The notes under the pieces are model-generated. The model was not told where the DNA came from. It saw only the letters and a program-made list of their open reading frames with translations, and did no database searches. The position numbers and the translations under genes are program-made. 33,961 nucleotides of DNA from Elusimicrobiota bacterium (GTDB taxonomy: Bacteria > Elusimicrobiota > Elusimicrobia > F11): contig PLLH01000059.1 of NCBI GenBank assembly GCA_003140895.1, positions 20,389 through 54,349 on the forward strand, in the 5' to 3' direction. Position 1 is the stretch's first letter. Each line of letters starts with the position of its first letter. Positions 1-8,391 of the stretch are shown piece after piece.

Positions 1-1900
1 CCAAATGGGGTCTGATGTGGTCGATGGATTGATGGAGGATTTTCTCCATGTCGCCAAGCCCGTTGTTGAGAACGTCTTGCGAGGCCGGCATGACACCCCG
101 TTCTTCCGCTTGTTTAATAATGTTGGTGGCCCGTTTGATGGCGGTTGAGAGGGAATCGAACTCCGGTTTTTCCCGGATGGATTTAAGGCCGTTCAGCTTT
201 TCATAGACGGTCGTGAGCGGTTCATTCCGGTTTGAGAGAACGGCTTCCATTTCATCCGTCCGATATCCTTGATTCCCGAACCAATTCAGAAAGCGTTGAA
301 CGAAGAAGTCTTCCAGCGCGGTTTTCTGCTGTTGCGATTTGTCGTGGGAGGGAAGTCCGTCAAAGGCGCTCGTGATCAGGTGAGCCAAGGAAAGCGACCA
401 TTTTTTCTCAATGAGAATTCGGATAATACCGACAGCCAAACGCCGTTGCCCGTACGGGTCCGCTGATCCGGAGGGGACCAGTCCCACCGAAAAATTTCCG
501 GCCAACGTGTCCATCTTGTCGAGGAGGGCGACCAAGGCGGCTTCATCGGTTTTGGGCAGCGCTCCGTCGGTTGTGAGCGGCCAATAATGTTGTTCAATGG
601 CCTCCGCCACCTGGGCCGGTTCCTGCTTCTCGGCGTAGAAACGGCCGGCCACGCCTTGTAATTCCGGCAATTCTCCCACCATGTGGGTCAATAAATCTGT
701 TTTGGCCAAGGTCGCCGCGCGTTTGGCATGGGAGAGGATCAAAGGATCCAGTCCCAGCGAAGGGCCGATTTTCTCAATGAGGTGGACGACCCGGTTCGTT
801 TTGTCCAATAAAGACCCTAGTTTCTGATGGAAGCCCACTTCGGCCAGACGCGGCACCAGTTGTTCCAAGGGGGTCTGAGAATCTTTTTCAAAAAAGAATT
901 GGGCGTCGGCCAAACGGGCGTTCGTGACCCGTTCATATCCTTCCCGGACGATGTCTTGATGTTCGGAGAGGCCGTTGCGAACCCCGATGAACGCGTTGGT
1001 CAATTTTCCTTTCTGTATTTCGATCGGGAAAAATTTCTGATGTTTACGGAGAACGACCGCGAGCACTTCCTTCGGCAGTTTCAAGTAGGATTCCGGGAAA
1101 GATCCGAGAACGCTGACCGGATATTCAGTGAGTTGCACCACTTCTTCAATATGGTCCTCGGTGGTCACGGCCGTTCCTTTAACCCGTTTGGCCGTCGATT
1201 CAAGTTGAGCTTCAATTTTTTTTCGGCGCTCCGCCGGATCAACCAGGATACATCGGGTCTGAAGAATGGATTTGTAGCGATCCGGTTTTTGAATGGGAAT
1301 TTTTTTGCCGCCCAACGCCAGGAGGCCCATGGTGGCCCGGTCGGATTGGACGTGGGCGATGGTAAAACGAATGATTTTCGTGTGATAGAGCGCCACGATC
1401 CAGCGAAGCGGCCGAGCGAATCGAAATTGATCTTCCTCCCAGATCATCGATTTCGGGAAGACCAGTTTCCTGATGACCGAGGGGAACAGCTCCTTTAAAA
1501 TGAGTTCCGTTTTTTGGCCGGGGATATGGCGCACCGCGACCAGGCGTTCTCCTTTCGCCGTGGATTGAATTTCAAGTTTATCCACGGAGACTTTTTGCGC
1601 CTTGGCGAATCCAAGGGCGGTTTGTGTCCAGGCGCCGCTCGCGTCTTTGGCGGCCGCCGGAGGCGGGCCGATGGCGATGTCCGTTCGGTCGGCTCCCTTG
1701 GGGGCCACGTCTCTAATGAAGGCGACCAGCCGGCGAGGCGTTCCCCAGACCTCCACCTCCGCGTACGGAAGATTGTTGGAGGTGAGCCCCGAGGCGATTT
1801 CTTTTTTTAGTTGAACGAGCGCGGGCGAGATAAAACGCGCGGGCAGCTCTTCAACGCCGATTTCCAAAAGGGCGTTTCGTCCGATGAGGGTCGGTTTCAT
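1..1900 (-). CDS. glyS: Glycyl-tRNA synthetase beta subunit, C-terminus cut by window edge
   Basis: Beta subunit of the bacterial alpha2-beta2 glycyl-tRNA synthetase; it binds tRNA-Gly and is needed for charging, while the alpha subunit carries the active site. I translated the minus strand from the ATG at 1900. The N-terminus reads [20 protein letters not shown], which is the standard GlyS opening (LLEIGxEELP), and it continues without a stop through [28 protein letters not shown] and [19 protein letters not shown] to base 1. About 633 residues are visible; the family is usually about 690, so roughly 50-60 C-terminal residues (part of the anticodon-binding region) lie outside. The start overlaps the glyQ stop by 4 nt (ATGA), implying coupled translation of the two subunits. 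No internal damage was seen. Confidence 0.95.
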   Translation of the reverse strand, partial: MKPTLIGRNALLEIGVEELPARFISPALVQLKKEIASGLTSNNLPYAEVEVWGTPRRLVAFIRDVAPKGADRTDIAIGPPPAAAKDASGAWTQTALGFAKAQKVSVDKLEIQSTAKGERLVAVRHIPGQKTELILKELFPSVIRKLVFPKSMIWEEDQFRFARPLRWIVALYHTKIIRFTIAHVQSDRATMGLLALGGKKIPIQKPDRYKSILQTRCILVDPAERRKKIEAQLESTAKRVKGTAVTTEDHIEEVVQLTEYPVSVLGSFPESYLKLPKEVLAVVLRKHQKFFPIEIQKGKLTNAFIGVRNGLSEHQDIVREGYERVTNARLADAQFFFEKDSQTPLEQLVPRLAEVGFHQKLGSLLDKTNRVVHLIEKIGPSLGLDPLILSHAKRAATLAKTDLLTHMVGELPELQGVAGRFYAEKQEPAQVAEAIEQHYWPLTTDGALPKTDEAALVALLDKMDTLAGNFSVGLVPSGSADPYGQRRLAVGIIRILIEKKWSLSLAHLITSAFDGLPSHDKSQQQKTALEDFFVQRFLNWFGNQGYRTDEMEAVLSNRNEPLTTVYEKLNGLKSIREKPEFDSLSTAIKRATNIIKQAEERGVMPASQDVLNNGLGDMEKILHQSIDHIRPHL

Positions 1901-2790
1901 GAGGCGCCTCGCGGATCGGCCGGAAGAGATTGAACGTGGGCTTCGGCCACTTGTTTGGCCAACGATCGGATCCGGCCGATGAAACCGGTTCGTTCTGAAA
2001 CGGAGATGGCGCCTCGCGCGTCGAGAAGATTGAAGAGATGCGAACATTTCATGGTGGCGTCATAGGCCGGGCGCGGAAGATTTTTTTTGAGCAGCTTTTC
2101 TCCCAGCGCTTCGTAATCGCTGAAATGCCGGCGAAGAACATCCGGCTCGGTGAGGGAGAAGTTGAATTCAGAAAATTGTTTTTCATCTTCTTTATGGACG
2201 TCCCCGTAGGTGACGCCTTTGGTCCATTCGACGTCGTAGACGTTGTTTTTTTTCTGTGAAAACATGGCCAGGCGCTCAAGCCCGTAGGTGATCTCAACGG
2301 AGATGGGATTTAAATCTTGTCCGCCCATCTGCTGGAAATAGGTGAACTGAGTGATTTCCATTCCGTCCAGCCATACTTCCCATCCCAGGCCCCAGGCGCC
2401 GAGCGTTGGCGATTCCCAGTCGTCTTCCACAAAGCGAATGTCGTGACGTTTGGCGTTGATGCCGATGTGAGCCAGCGATTCCAAATAAAGATTTTGAATC
2501 GTGGCCGGCGCCGGTTTCATGATGACCTGAAATTGATAATAGCGTTGGAGGCGGTTGGGGTTGTCTCCGTAGCGGCCGTCGGTGGGCCGGCGGGAGGGTT
2601 CCACATAGGCGGCGGCCCAGGGGTGGGGTCCCAGGCACTTTAAAAAGGTCGCGGGGCTAAACGTCCCGGCGCCTTTTTCCAAGTCATATGGTTGGAAAAT
2701 GAGGCATCCGCGTTTGGCCCAGAATTTCTCCAGAGAAAAAATAATTTCCTGGAAGCTTAAGGATCGAAGAGAGGAGTCCGCTTTAGACAT
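1897..2790 (-). CDS. glyQ: Glycyl-tRNA synthetase alpha subunit
   Basis: Catalytic alpha subunit of the heterotetrameric class II glycyl-tRNA synthetase; it makes glycyl-adenylate and transfers glycine to tRNA-Gly in the cytoplasm. The 297 residues match the usual family length (about 290-300). Family-typical stretches are visible: [17 protein letters not shown] near the N-terminus, [19 protein letters not shown] (around 64-82), [18 protein letters not shown] and the [20 protein letters not shown] segment near residues 155-175. It overlaps recO upstream by 8 nt and glyS downstream by 4 nt. The split GlyQ/GlyS enzyme is the ordinary bacterial type, in contrast to the single-chain enzyme of archaea, eukaryotes and some bacteria. 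Confidence 0.97.
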   Translation of the reverse strand: MSKADSSLRSLSFQEIIFSLEKFWAKRGCLIFQPYDLEKGAGTFSPATFLKCLGPHPWAAAYVEPSRRPTDGRYGDNPNRLQRYYQFQVIMKPAPATIQNLYLESLAHIGINAKRHDIRFVEDDWESPTLGAWGLGWEVWLDGMEITQFTYFQQMGGQDLNPISVEITYGLERLAMFSQKKNNVYDVEWTKGVTYGDVHKEDEKQFSEFNFSLTEPDVLRRHFSDYEALGEKLLKKNLPRPAYDATMKCSHLFNLLDARGAISVSERTGFIGRIRSLAKQVAEAHVQSLPADPRGAS

Positions 2791-3445
2791 GGAGGGCGGG
2801 GATCCTTTCCGCTTTAAGTTTAGCGGGGAGAATCAGGCTGAGGCGATCTTCCAAAAAGGTGAGGCATCGGTTGAGCGACGCGTCCGATAGAGACTCGGGC
2901 CCGGAAGGGAGGGCTTTTGCGCGGATTCCCAACATCGAGGTGAACGGGGACACGGAGGGGGCGCTTCCCGCTAATTTCAAAATGTTCATTGAGTGATCAC
3001 CATGCCCTAATTTTTTCAACATGTTCAATAAAAAAACCATCCATTCGATTCGTGGTTCAGTTGTGTTTTGCAGATTTTGGAGAGAGATCCGGAGGATATC
3101 ATAAACGTCAGCGGATGGGGCGCGGTAGGGGAGGAGCGCATCGACCACTTCGCAGCAGCGGGAGGCGGTTTCAAACGCGGGATACGACGCGCGCAGATGT
3201 TGATGGGAATCGATGAGGCGGCCGCCGATGAGCCGGGCAAAGGTTCCGTGAGGAGGGAGAAAGAGGTGAAAGTCCGCTTCGGTAAACGGTTCCGCCACCG
3301 CCCTCAATTTGGAGCCCATTTTTTGCCCGCCTTTGAGCGTGGCGATGACTTTCCCTTGATCCTTGAGAAAAAGGGTGAGCCGCGTGTCGGCCTCCAGATG
3401 GCGCGTTCGTTTTAAAACGATGCCGATGCCATTTTGAATCATCAT
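2783..3445 (-). CDS. recO: DNA repair protein RecO
   Basis: RecO helps RecR load RecA onto SSB-coated single-stranded DNA in RecF-pathway gap repair. The 220-residue protein has the typical N-terminal OB-fold opening ([20 protein letters not shown], then [20 protein letters not shown] around residues 40-60), followed by an alpha-helical C-terminal part with poorly conserved sequence. It is slightly shorter than the E. coli protein (about 240). No four-cysteine zinc site of the kind found in some RecO proteins is visible; only an adjacent CC pair (around 94-95) occurs. There are two adjacent ATG codons at the start; the first overlaps the stop of the upstream CNNM gene (ATGA), which favours it. 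The assignment rests on the N-terminal domain and length. Confidence 0.88.
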   Translation of the reverse strand: MMIQNGIGIVLKRTRHLEADTRLTLFLKDQGKVIATLKGGQKMGSKLRAVAEPFTEADFHLFLPPHGTFARLIGGRLIDSHQHLRASYPAFETASRCCEVVDALLPYRAPSADVYDILRISLQNLQNTTEPRIEWMVFLLNMLKKLGHGDHSMNILKLAGSAPSVSPFTSMLGIRAKALPSGPESLSDASLNRCLTFLEDRLSLILPAKLKAERIPALHV

Positions 3446-4431
3446 AGTTCATCCTTAATTTCGCCGACGATCGCTTCCAGGGCGTCTTGAAGCGTCACAA
3501 GGCCGATGACGTGAAAAGGAGTGGCGTCGTCCTTGACAAGGGCCATGTGATGCCGGCCGCTTTTGAAAACCCGGATTAAATCCGCCAGAGGCAGATCCGG
3601 GTGAACGAAATGAACCGGTCGCAGTAAGTCGGACAACACGACAAGCGAATCATTTCTCCAGGCCAAAAGAAGATCTTTGGAGTAGAGAAGCCCCGCGATT
3701 TTATCAATTGAGGAGGAGTAAACGGGAATTCGCGATAGTCCCGAGGCGATCGCTTTTTCGATAATTTTATTCATGGGTTCCAGCATTGAAACGCCAAAGA
3801 TTTCAGATCGCGGGATCATGACCGCGCGCACGGACAATTTTGCAAAGTCCAAAACATTATCCATAATTTTTTTTGAGTTGGAGGAAAGAACCGAATGGGT
3901 GAAGATTCTCCGCAATTCCGTTTCATGGAGAGTGAGAGGGTTCTTGCGCTGGCCTTGAACGCCATGGATGAGGAGGTTCGTTATCCATACCGAGGCCCGC
4001 GCGATGGGAGCCATGAGCCGGTTCCAGGCGTTCATCCAGGGCGTGATGCGAAGAGACCAGGAAATCGTGTGGTGTTTGGCCCAGACTTTGGGGAGAATTT
4101 CGCCGAAGAGAAGAATGAGGGACGCGGAGATCAGGCCGATGCCCAACGTGACGACAGATTGGCTCAACGGGATTTTTTTGGATAGGCCCAGGGCGGTGTC
4201 CGCCGCGATCACACCCACGGCGGCGTTGACGGCGTTGCCGGAAATGAGCAGAGTCGCCAGAACCAGGTCTGAATTTTTTTCCCATAACGCGAGAGACAGA
4301 GGTTTGGTTCGCTTCACTCGTTTAATTTGGGAGACGGTCAGTCCCGTGTAGGCCACCTCCGTCGCCGAAAAGAACGCCGCCAGAAGGACCAGGAGGCAAA
4401 AAGAAAAAAGTTGAAGGGTCAGCCAGTTCAT
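3442..4431 (-). CDS. CNNM/DUF21 and CBS-pair membrane protein (second paralog)
   Basis: Inner-membrane protein of the CNNM/CorC (HlyC-like) family, whose members are linked to Mg2+ or Co2+ efflux. The 329-residue sequence starts with a DUF21 membrane domain: a first helix ending in FFSATEVAYTGLTVSQIKRV, a second segment with LLISGNAVNAAVGVIAAD, and a third with LILLFGEILPKVWAKHH (the FGEI-PK motif is characteristic). A CBS pair follows, with VMIPRSEIFGVS, LSRIPVYSSSIDKIAGLLYSKD and the closing VIGLVTLQDALEAIVGEI. The protein ends directly after the second CBS domain, so the C-terminal CorC_HlyC domain usual in about 430-residue family members is missing. It lies in tandem with a related gene upstream (4-nt ATGA overlap) and overlaps recO downstream by 4 nt. 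The transported ion cannot be told from sequence. Confidence 0.88.
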   Translation of the reverse strand: MNWLTLQLFSFCLLVLLAAFFSATEVAYTGLTVSQIKRVKRTKPLSLALWEKNSDLVLATLLISGNAVNAAVGVIAADTALGLSKKIPLSQSVVTLGIGLISASLILLFGEILPKVWAKHHTISWSLRITPWMNAWNRLMAPIARASVWITNLLIHGVQGQRKNPLTLHETELRRIFTHSVLSSNSKKIMDNVLDFAKLSVRAVMIPRSEIFGVSMLEPMNKIIEKAIASGLSRIPVYSSSIDKIAGLLYSKDLLLAWRNDSLVVLSDLLRPVHFVHPDLPLADLIRVFKSGRHHMALVKDDATPFHVIGLVTLQDALEAIVGEIKDEL

Positions 4432-5462
4432 TTGGGTTGGAGGGCGACGTCGTATTCATCCAGGATTTCGCCCGTTATTTCCTCCAATACGTCTTCGAGG
4501 GTCACGAGGCCCACGATGTGGTTGTCCTGGTCATGAACAAAACCAGCGTGGACTTCGCTTGTTTTAAAATCTTGAAGGAGGTCGTTCACGGAGCGGTCGG
4601 CTCGCACGTTCATGGCTTTTCGAATGAGCGTGAGAAGGTCTCTTCCGTCGTCTGTGGCGATCAAGGGAAGAACGTCGGCCGTGTGAATAAATCCGATGAT
4701 GGTTCCGTTGAATTTGATCGGGGTCCGGGTGTGGCCGTTTTCGACGATCAGGTCCAGAACGGTGTCTCGGTCCCGCCCCGGTTTTCCAGGGGGGTCCAGC
4801 TCGACAACGTCCACGGCCGAAAGTTTCGTCATGATGCTCTCGGCTTTCCGGTCATTGATTTCAAGAACGCGTTGCATCATGCCGAGGGAGTCGGGCGAAA
4901 CGCTGGCATTCCCCTGCCCTTCATCGAGGAGTCCTTTCAATTCGTTTATGCTGAAAGTGAGCCCCGGCGCGGCGCGCGGCGTTTTCCAGCGTTCGGAGAA
5001 GAAGTCCATGAATCCGTTGATGGCCGGGAGAAGCGGCGCCATCGGTTTTTTTATAACGAACAAGAGAGGGAGAACGAACAGGCTGGCTTTTTCCGGGCTG
5101 GAACGGGCGATGAGTTTCGGCACCATCTCGCCGAAGATGACGATCAAGAAAGTGATGGCAAGCCAGACGAGGAGTTCGATCTGAGAGAAAATCTGGGTGC
5201 CGACGAACTTCACCGTCCATGAGGTGACAAGGGAAGCGAAGAGAATGTTGATGATCGTGTTGCCGATGAGGATGGTGGTCAATAGCTCGTGCGGTTTGTC
5301 CAGCCACCTTAGGAGGACAGCGGACAGTTTGGGGTTATGGAGGGCGAGCCGTTTCACTTTTTGGACGGAAAGAGAAACAAGAGCTGTTTCCGATAGGGAA
5401 AAAAAGGCGCTTCCCAAAAGAAGCGTCATCGCCAGGGCGATTTCAATGGATAGGATCGTCAT
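4428..5462 (-). CDS. CNNM/DUF21 and CBS-pair membrane protein (first paralog)
   Basis: A second CNNM/CorC-family inner-membrane protein (344 residues), paralogous to the gene just downstream. The DUF21 domain shows FFSLSETALVSLSVQKVKRL near residues 19-38, ILIGNTIINILFASLVTSW and FLIVIFGEMVPKLIARSSPE (FGEM-PK). The CBS pair begins around ESIMTKLSAVDVVEL and ends with HIVGLVTLEDVLEEITGEI before a short tail. As in its neighbour, no C-terminal CorC_HlyC domain follows. It overlaps ybeY upstream by 4 nt and its paralog downstream by 4 nt. Family members act as dimers, so two tandem co-translated paralogs could form a heterodimer; that is inference. This gene next to ybeY, a PgpH-type gene and phoH matches an arrangement common in many bacteria. 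Confidence 0.9.
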   Translation of the reverse strand: MTILSIEIALAMTLLLGSAFFSLSETALVSLSVQKVKRLALHNPKLSAVLLRWLDKPHELLTTILIGNTIINILFASLVTSWTVKFVGTQIFSQIELLVWLAITFLIVIFGEMVPKLIARSSPEKASLFVLPLLFVIKKPMAPLLPAINGFMDFFSERWKTPRAAPGLTFSINELKGLLDEGQGNASVSPDSLGMMQRVLEINDRKAESIMTKLSAVDVVELDPPGKPGRDRDTVLDLIVENGHTRTPIKFNGTIIGFIHTADVLPLIATDDGRDLLTLIRKAMNVRADRSVNDLLQDFKTSEVHAGFVHDQDNHIVGLVTLEDVLEEITGEILDEYDVALQPK

Positions 5463-5905
5463 GTGTTAGGAAACAGGATTGAAAAGACGCGCTCTTGAAT
5501 TTTCCACAGCGCTTTTTTTTCTTTCGGCGTTTTGTCGGAATACCCCAGGATGTGAAGCGTTCCGTGAATAACAAGCCGGGCGCACTCCTCGGCCGGCGAT
5601 TGGTTATACCGCGCGGCGTTCTTTTTGGCTTGCGGGAGAGAAATGAAGATATCTCCATTAAGCCGCGTTCTCTTTTTCCCTTGTTTTTCAAGGTAGGGGA
5701 ACGCAATAACGTCCGTATCATTTCTCTTTTTAAGGAAGGCCCGGTTGAGCGCGCGGATTGTTTTCGATTCCAGAAAGACAATGTTCAGTTCGTTAAGAGG
5801 GCCGCGGCGGGCGGCGCGGAGAGCTTCTCGAACGGTTCTTTTGATATGCAGGGGAGAGAGCGGGACCCGGCCGAGTCGCCCCCGTTTGTGGACCTGAACG
5901 TTCAC
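5459..5905 (-). CDS. ybeY: Endoribonuclease YbeY, rRNA maturation factor
   Basis: YbeY is a single-strand-specific metallo-endoribonuclease involved in 16S rRNA 3'-end maturation and 70S ribosome quality control. The 148-residue protein has the family core: the NELNIVFLESKTIRALNRAF region, TDVIAFPY (around 64-71), GDIFISLPQAKKNA and the metal motif HGTLHILGYSD at 114-124. The first two ligands, H114 and H118, are present, but the third position is Asp (D124) instead of the usual His; from memory, a GYxDKTP variant of this motif is also common in Bacteroidetes. Four-nucleotide overlaps link it to the PgpH-type gene upstream and the CNNM gene downstream. Neighbourhood with phoH is typical of ybeY. 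Confidence 0.93.
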   Translation of the reverse strand: MNVQVHKRGRLGRVPLSPLHIKRTVREALRAARRGPLNELNIVFLESKTIRALNRAFLKKRNDTDVIAFPYLEKQGKKRTRLNGDIFISLPQAKKNAARYNQSPAEECARLVIHGTLHILGYSDKTPKEKKALWKIQERVFSILFPNT

Positions 5906-7440
5906 TGTGGAGATAGTTCGTCTTCCCGGCCTTTGGGGAGAGAAGAGCCCGCGTCCGGATAGGCCACCCGCGCGTGATGGAGCGTCGTGAGCGTTTGAGT
6001 GAATCGTTCCGCCACCGTGTGGAGGTCTTTGAGGGTGAGCGAAGTTTCGTCCAATTGGCCATCAAAGAGTTTCTTGTTGATAATTTTATAGGCCAAGTCC
6101 TGAAACCGTTGGTGGTTCGGTTCCTCAAGGCTCCGGCTCGCGGCTTCGACAGAGTCGGCCATCATGACGATTCCGCTCTCTTTGGTCTGAGGTTTCGGGC
6201 CTGGGTACCGGTATGTTTCTTCGTTCACCTCAAGTTGGTCTTGTTCAGCTTCTTCTTTGAGCTCCAACGCTTTCCGATAGAAATATTCGATTTGGGATGT
6301 TCCGTGATGCTGGGGAATAAAATCAACAACCTGTTGGTCCAATTTGTGTTGTTGGGCTAAGGCCACCCCCTCTTTGATATGCGACGTGATGACCAATTTT
6401 GAGAGAGACGGGCTCACCTGGTCGTGCGGGTTGGGAAACGTCCCTTGATTTTCAATGAAATATTCTGATTTCACGATTTTCCCAATGTCGTGAAAATAAG
6501 CGCCCACGCGGCAGAGAAGTCCGTTGGCCCCGATGGCGTTCGCGGCGTCCTCCGCCATGGAGGCGACGATCAGGGAATGGTGGTACGTCCCCGGCGCTTC
6601 CAGGCTCATTTTTTTAAGAAGGGGATGGTTCACGTCCGCCAGGCCCAACAAGCGTAAGTTGGATGTTCGAGAAAAGAAACTTTCGAGAAAAGGAAGCGCT
6701 CCCAAGCAAAAGAACGCGGCCAGGAAACCACTGCCGAAGGCCGAAAGGGCGGCAACGAGCGTGGTGGGCTTGTCCCATTTCAGGCTGACAGCCAGAAAAA
6801 CAACCGTGGCCATTTGAATCACCCCCACGTAAAAGCCGGTGCGGGAAACGTCATGGGAGGTGCGGGAACGGCTCCCGGCGGCCACGGCCATGACGCCGCC
6901 GATGGTTCCGAAAAGAGCCAAGGGGAGAGAAAAGCCGTTGCTGATGCCGCAGATGATCGCCGTGACAACCGCCACCACGACGGCCATGCGCTGATGAAGA
7001 AGGAGAGCGGTGAGAAGCGGCGCGATGCAGACCGGCGTGAGATAAGGAGAGACCCATTTGAACTGATGAGAGAGAAACGTGATGCCGACGATCCAGAAAA
7101 GGGTTGTGATGATGGAAACCGAGAGGAGGGCCATGGCGTCGTCATTTTTGGCCAGATCGGCGTGGTCTTTGATGAGGTAGAAAATAAACAGCCCCATTAA
7201 AATGAGGATGAACAAAGACATGGCCAGGATTTGAGTGAAAGACAAATCGAGGCTGAATGAAATGGCGGTGGTGATAATGACGGCGGAAACAACGCCGACG
7301 ATCACCGGGGGAATGTGGATTTCGGTTCGATACCAGGGGCGTTTTTGGAGCCGCGGCGTTTGCTTTTCGATGGCGTCGAGCCAAAGAAGCGTGTGAGCGA
7401 GACATTTTTTACAGAGGTCGATCACGGTTTGCGTCATCAT
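5902..7440 (-). CDS. PgpH-type membrane HD phosphodiesterase, short form (predicted c-di-AMP hydrolase)
   Basis: Membrane protein with six or more hydrophobic helices between about residues 45 and 255, followed by a cytosolic HD hydrolase domain. The HD domain begins at NHPLLKKMSLEAPGTYHHSL (271-290) and includes the metal motif YFHDIGK (HD at 317-318), ITSHIKEG, QHHGTS, then IVMMADSVEAASRSL, an arrangement seen in the 7TM-HD family. PgpH of that family hydrolyses the second messenger c-di-AMP. At 512 residues it is about 200 shorter than typical PgpH: the N-terminal extracellular HDED sensor domain is absent, leaving membrane helices plus catalytic domain. It sits 3 nt after phoH and overlaps ybeY by 4 nt, the usual phoH-pgpH-ybeY order. 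Two adjacent ATGs exist at the start. Family membership is firm; substrate is inferred. Confidence 0.9.
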   Translation of the reverse strand: MMTQTVIDLCKKCLAHTLLWLDAIEKQTPRLQKRPWYRTEIHIPPVIVGVVSAVIITTAISFSLDLSFTQILAMSLFILILMGLFIFYLIKDHADLAKNDDAMALLSVSIITTLFWIVGITFLSHQFKWVSPYLTPVCIAPLLTALLLHQRMAVVVAVVTAIICGISNGFSLPLALFGTIGGVMAVAAGSRSRTSHDVSRTGFYVGVIQMATVVFLAVSLKWDKPTTLVAALSAFGSGFLAAFFCLGALPFLESFFSRTSNLRLLGLADVNHPLLKKMSLEAPGTYHHSLIVASMAEDAANAIGANGLLCRVGAYFHDIGKIVKSEYFIENQGTFPNPHDQVSPSLSKLVITSHIKEGVALAQQHKLDQQVVDFIPQHHGTSQIEYFYRKALELKEEAEQDQLEVNEETYRYPGPKPQTKESGIVMMADSVEAASRSLEEPNHQRFQDLAYKIINKKLFDGQLDETSLTLKDLHTVAERFTQTLTTLHHARVAYPDAGSSLPKGREDELSPQ

Positions 7441-7443
7441 GGG

Positions 7444-8391
7444 TTAACTCAATCCTTTCCCGTTTTCGTGGGTTTCGTACGCTTCGATGATTTTTTGAAC
7501 GAGTTTATGCCGGACCACGTCATCTCCATTAAACCACGTGAAGTGGATTCCGTCGACATTTTTCAATATCGCTTCAAGCGTTGAAAGCCCTGACTTCTTT
7601 TTGTTGTCCAAATCGATTTGGGTCAAATCGCCGTTGATGATCATTTTGGAATTGTTGCCCATCCGAGTGAGGAACATTTTCATTTGTTCCGGGGTCGTGT
7701 TTTGCGCTTCATCCAGGATGATCACCGACCCATCCAACGTGCGCCCCCGCATGTAGGCCAAGGGGACGATTTCGACGATATCATCTTCCCGCATGAGCCT
7801 GAGCCGTTCCGGCCCCACGATCGTGAAAAAAGCGTCATAAAGCGGACGAAGATACGGATGGACTTTTTCGTACAGGTCGCCCGGTAAAAAACCCAATTTT
7901 TCTCCCGCTTCAACGACGGGGCGGGACAACACGATTTTGCTGAACCGTCCCGAATCGAGCTCCGCCAGGGCGTAGGCCACGGCCAAAAATGTTTTCCCGG
8001 TCCCCGCCGGCCCGATACCGATCACCAGATCGTGCCCGCTCATGGCGTTCACATAATCTTTTTGATTTTGAGTGCGGGGAGAAATATGGGCGCCGGTGAT
8101 CGCTCGGATAATGACGTCTTTTCGCCGATCCTCTCCTTTGTCTTCGAAATCACTGAAGAGCGGATTCGCCGGGAATTGGCGTTTCGTTTCAAGGGCGGAG
8201 ACGGCCTTGTCGATTTGCGGAGGGCGTCCCCGGATGGCCAGCGTCAGACCTTCGCCCGATGGAAGCGACGAGGGCCGGACGAAAAATTGCACATGGTGGC
8301 GTCGTTCGAGTTCTCTGAGATTTTGATCGTTTTGTCCAAACAGGGACAGCGCTTCTTCCTGGCTGTTTAGATGAATCCGTTTGGTCGTCAT
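7444..8391 (-). CDS. phoH: PhoH-family P-loop ATPase
   Basis: PhoH-like protein, a cytosolic P-loop NTPase related to superfamily 1 helicases and commonly encoded next to ybeY; its exact role (probably RNA metabolism) is not settled. The sequence shows a Walker A motif GPAGTGKT at 127-134, RPVVEAGEKLGFLPGDLYEK, a Walker B GSVIILDEAQNTTPEQMKMF, and SKMIINGDLTQIDL, all PhoH hallmarks. The reading frame stays open upstream to 8520, but I chose the ATG at 8391 because it overlaps the aspS stop in an ATGA and gives a 315-residue protein of normal length; the extra 43 upstream residues (arginine-rich, low complexity) are the out-of-frame end of aspS. The pgpH-like gene starts 3 nt downstream. Confidence 0.94.
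   Translation of the reverse strand: MTTKRIHLNSQEEALSLFGQNDQNLRELERRHHVQFFVRPSSLPSGEGLTLAIRGRPPQIDKAVSALETKRQFPANPLFSDFEDKGEDRRKDVIIRAITGAHISPRTQNQKDYVNAMSGHDLVIGIGPAGTGKTFLAVAYALAELDSGRFSKIVLSRPVVEAGEKLGFLPGDLYEKVHPYLRPLYDAFFTIVGPERLRLMREDDIVEIVPLAYMRGRTLDGSVIILDEAQNTTPEQMKMFLTRMGNNSKMIINGDLTQIDLDNKKKSGLSTLEAILKNVDGIHFTWFNGDDVVRHKLVQKIIEAYETHENGKGLS

Noticed and set aside
827-1498. Plus-strand open frame of 223 codons
   Set aside because: Lies opposite glyS, whose minus-strand translation is clearly conserved.
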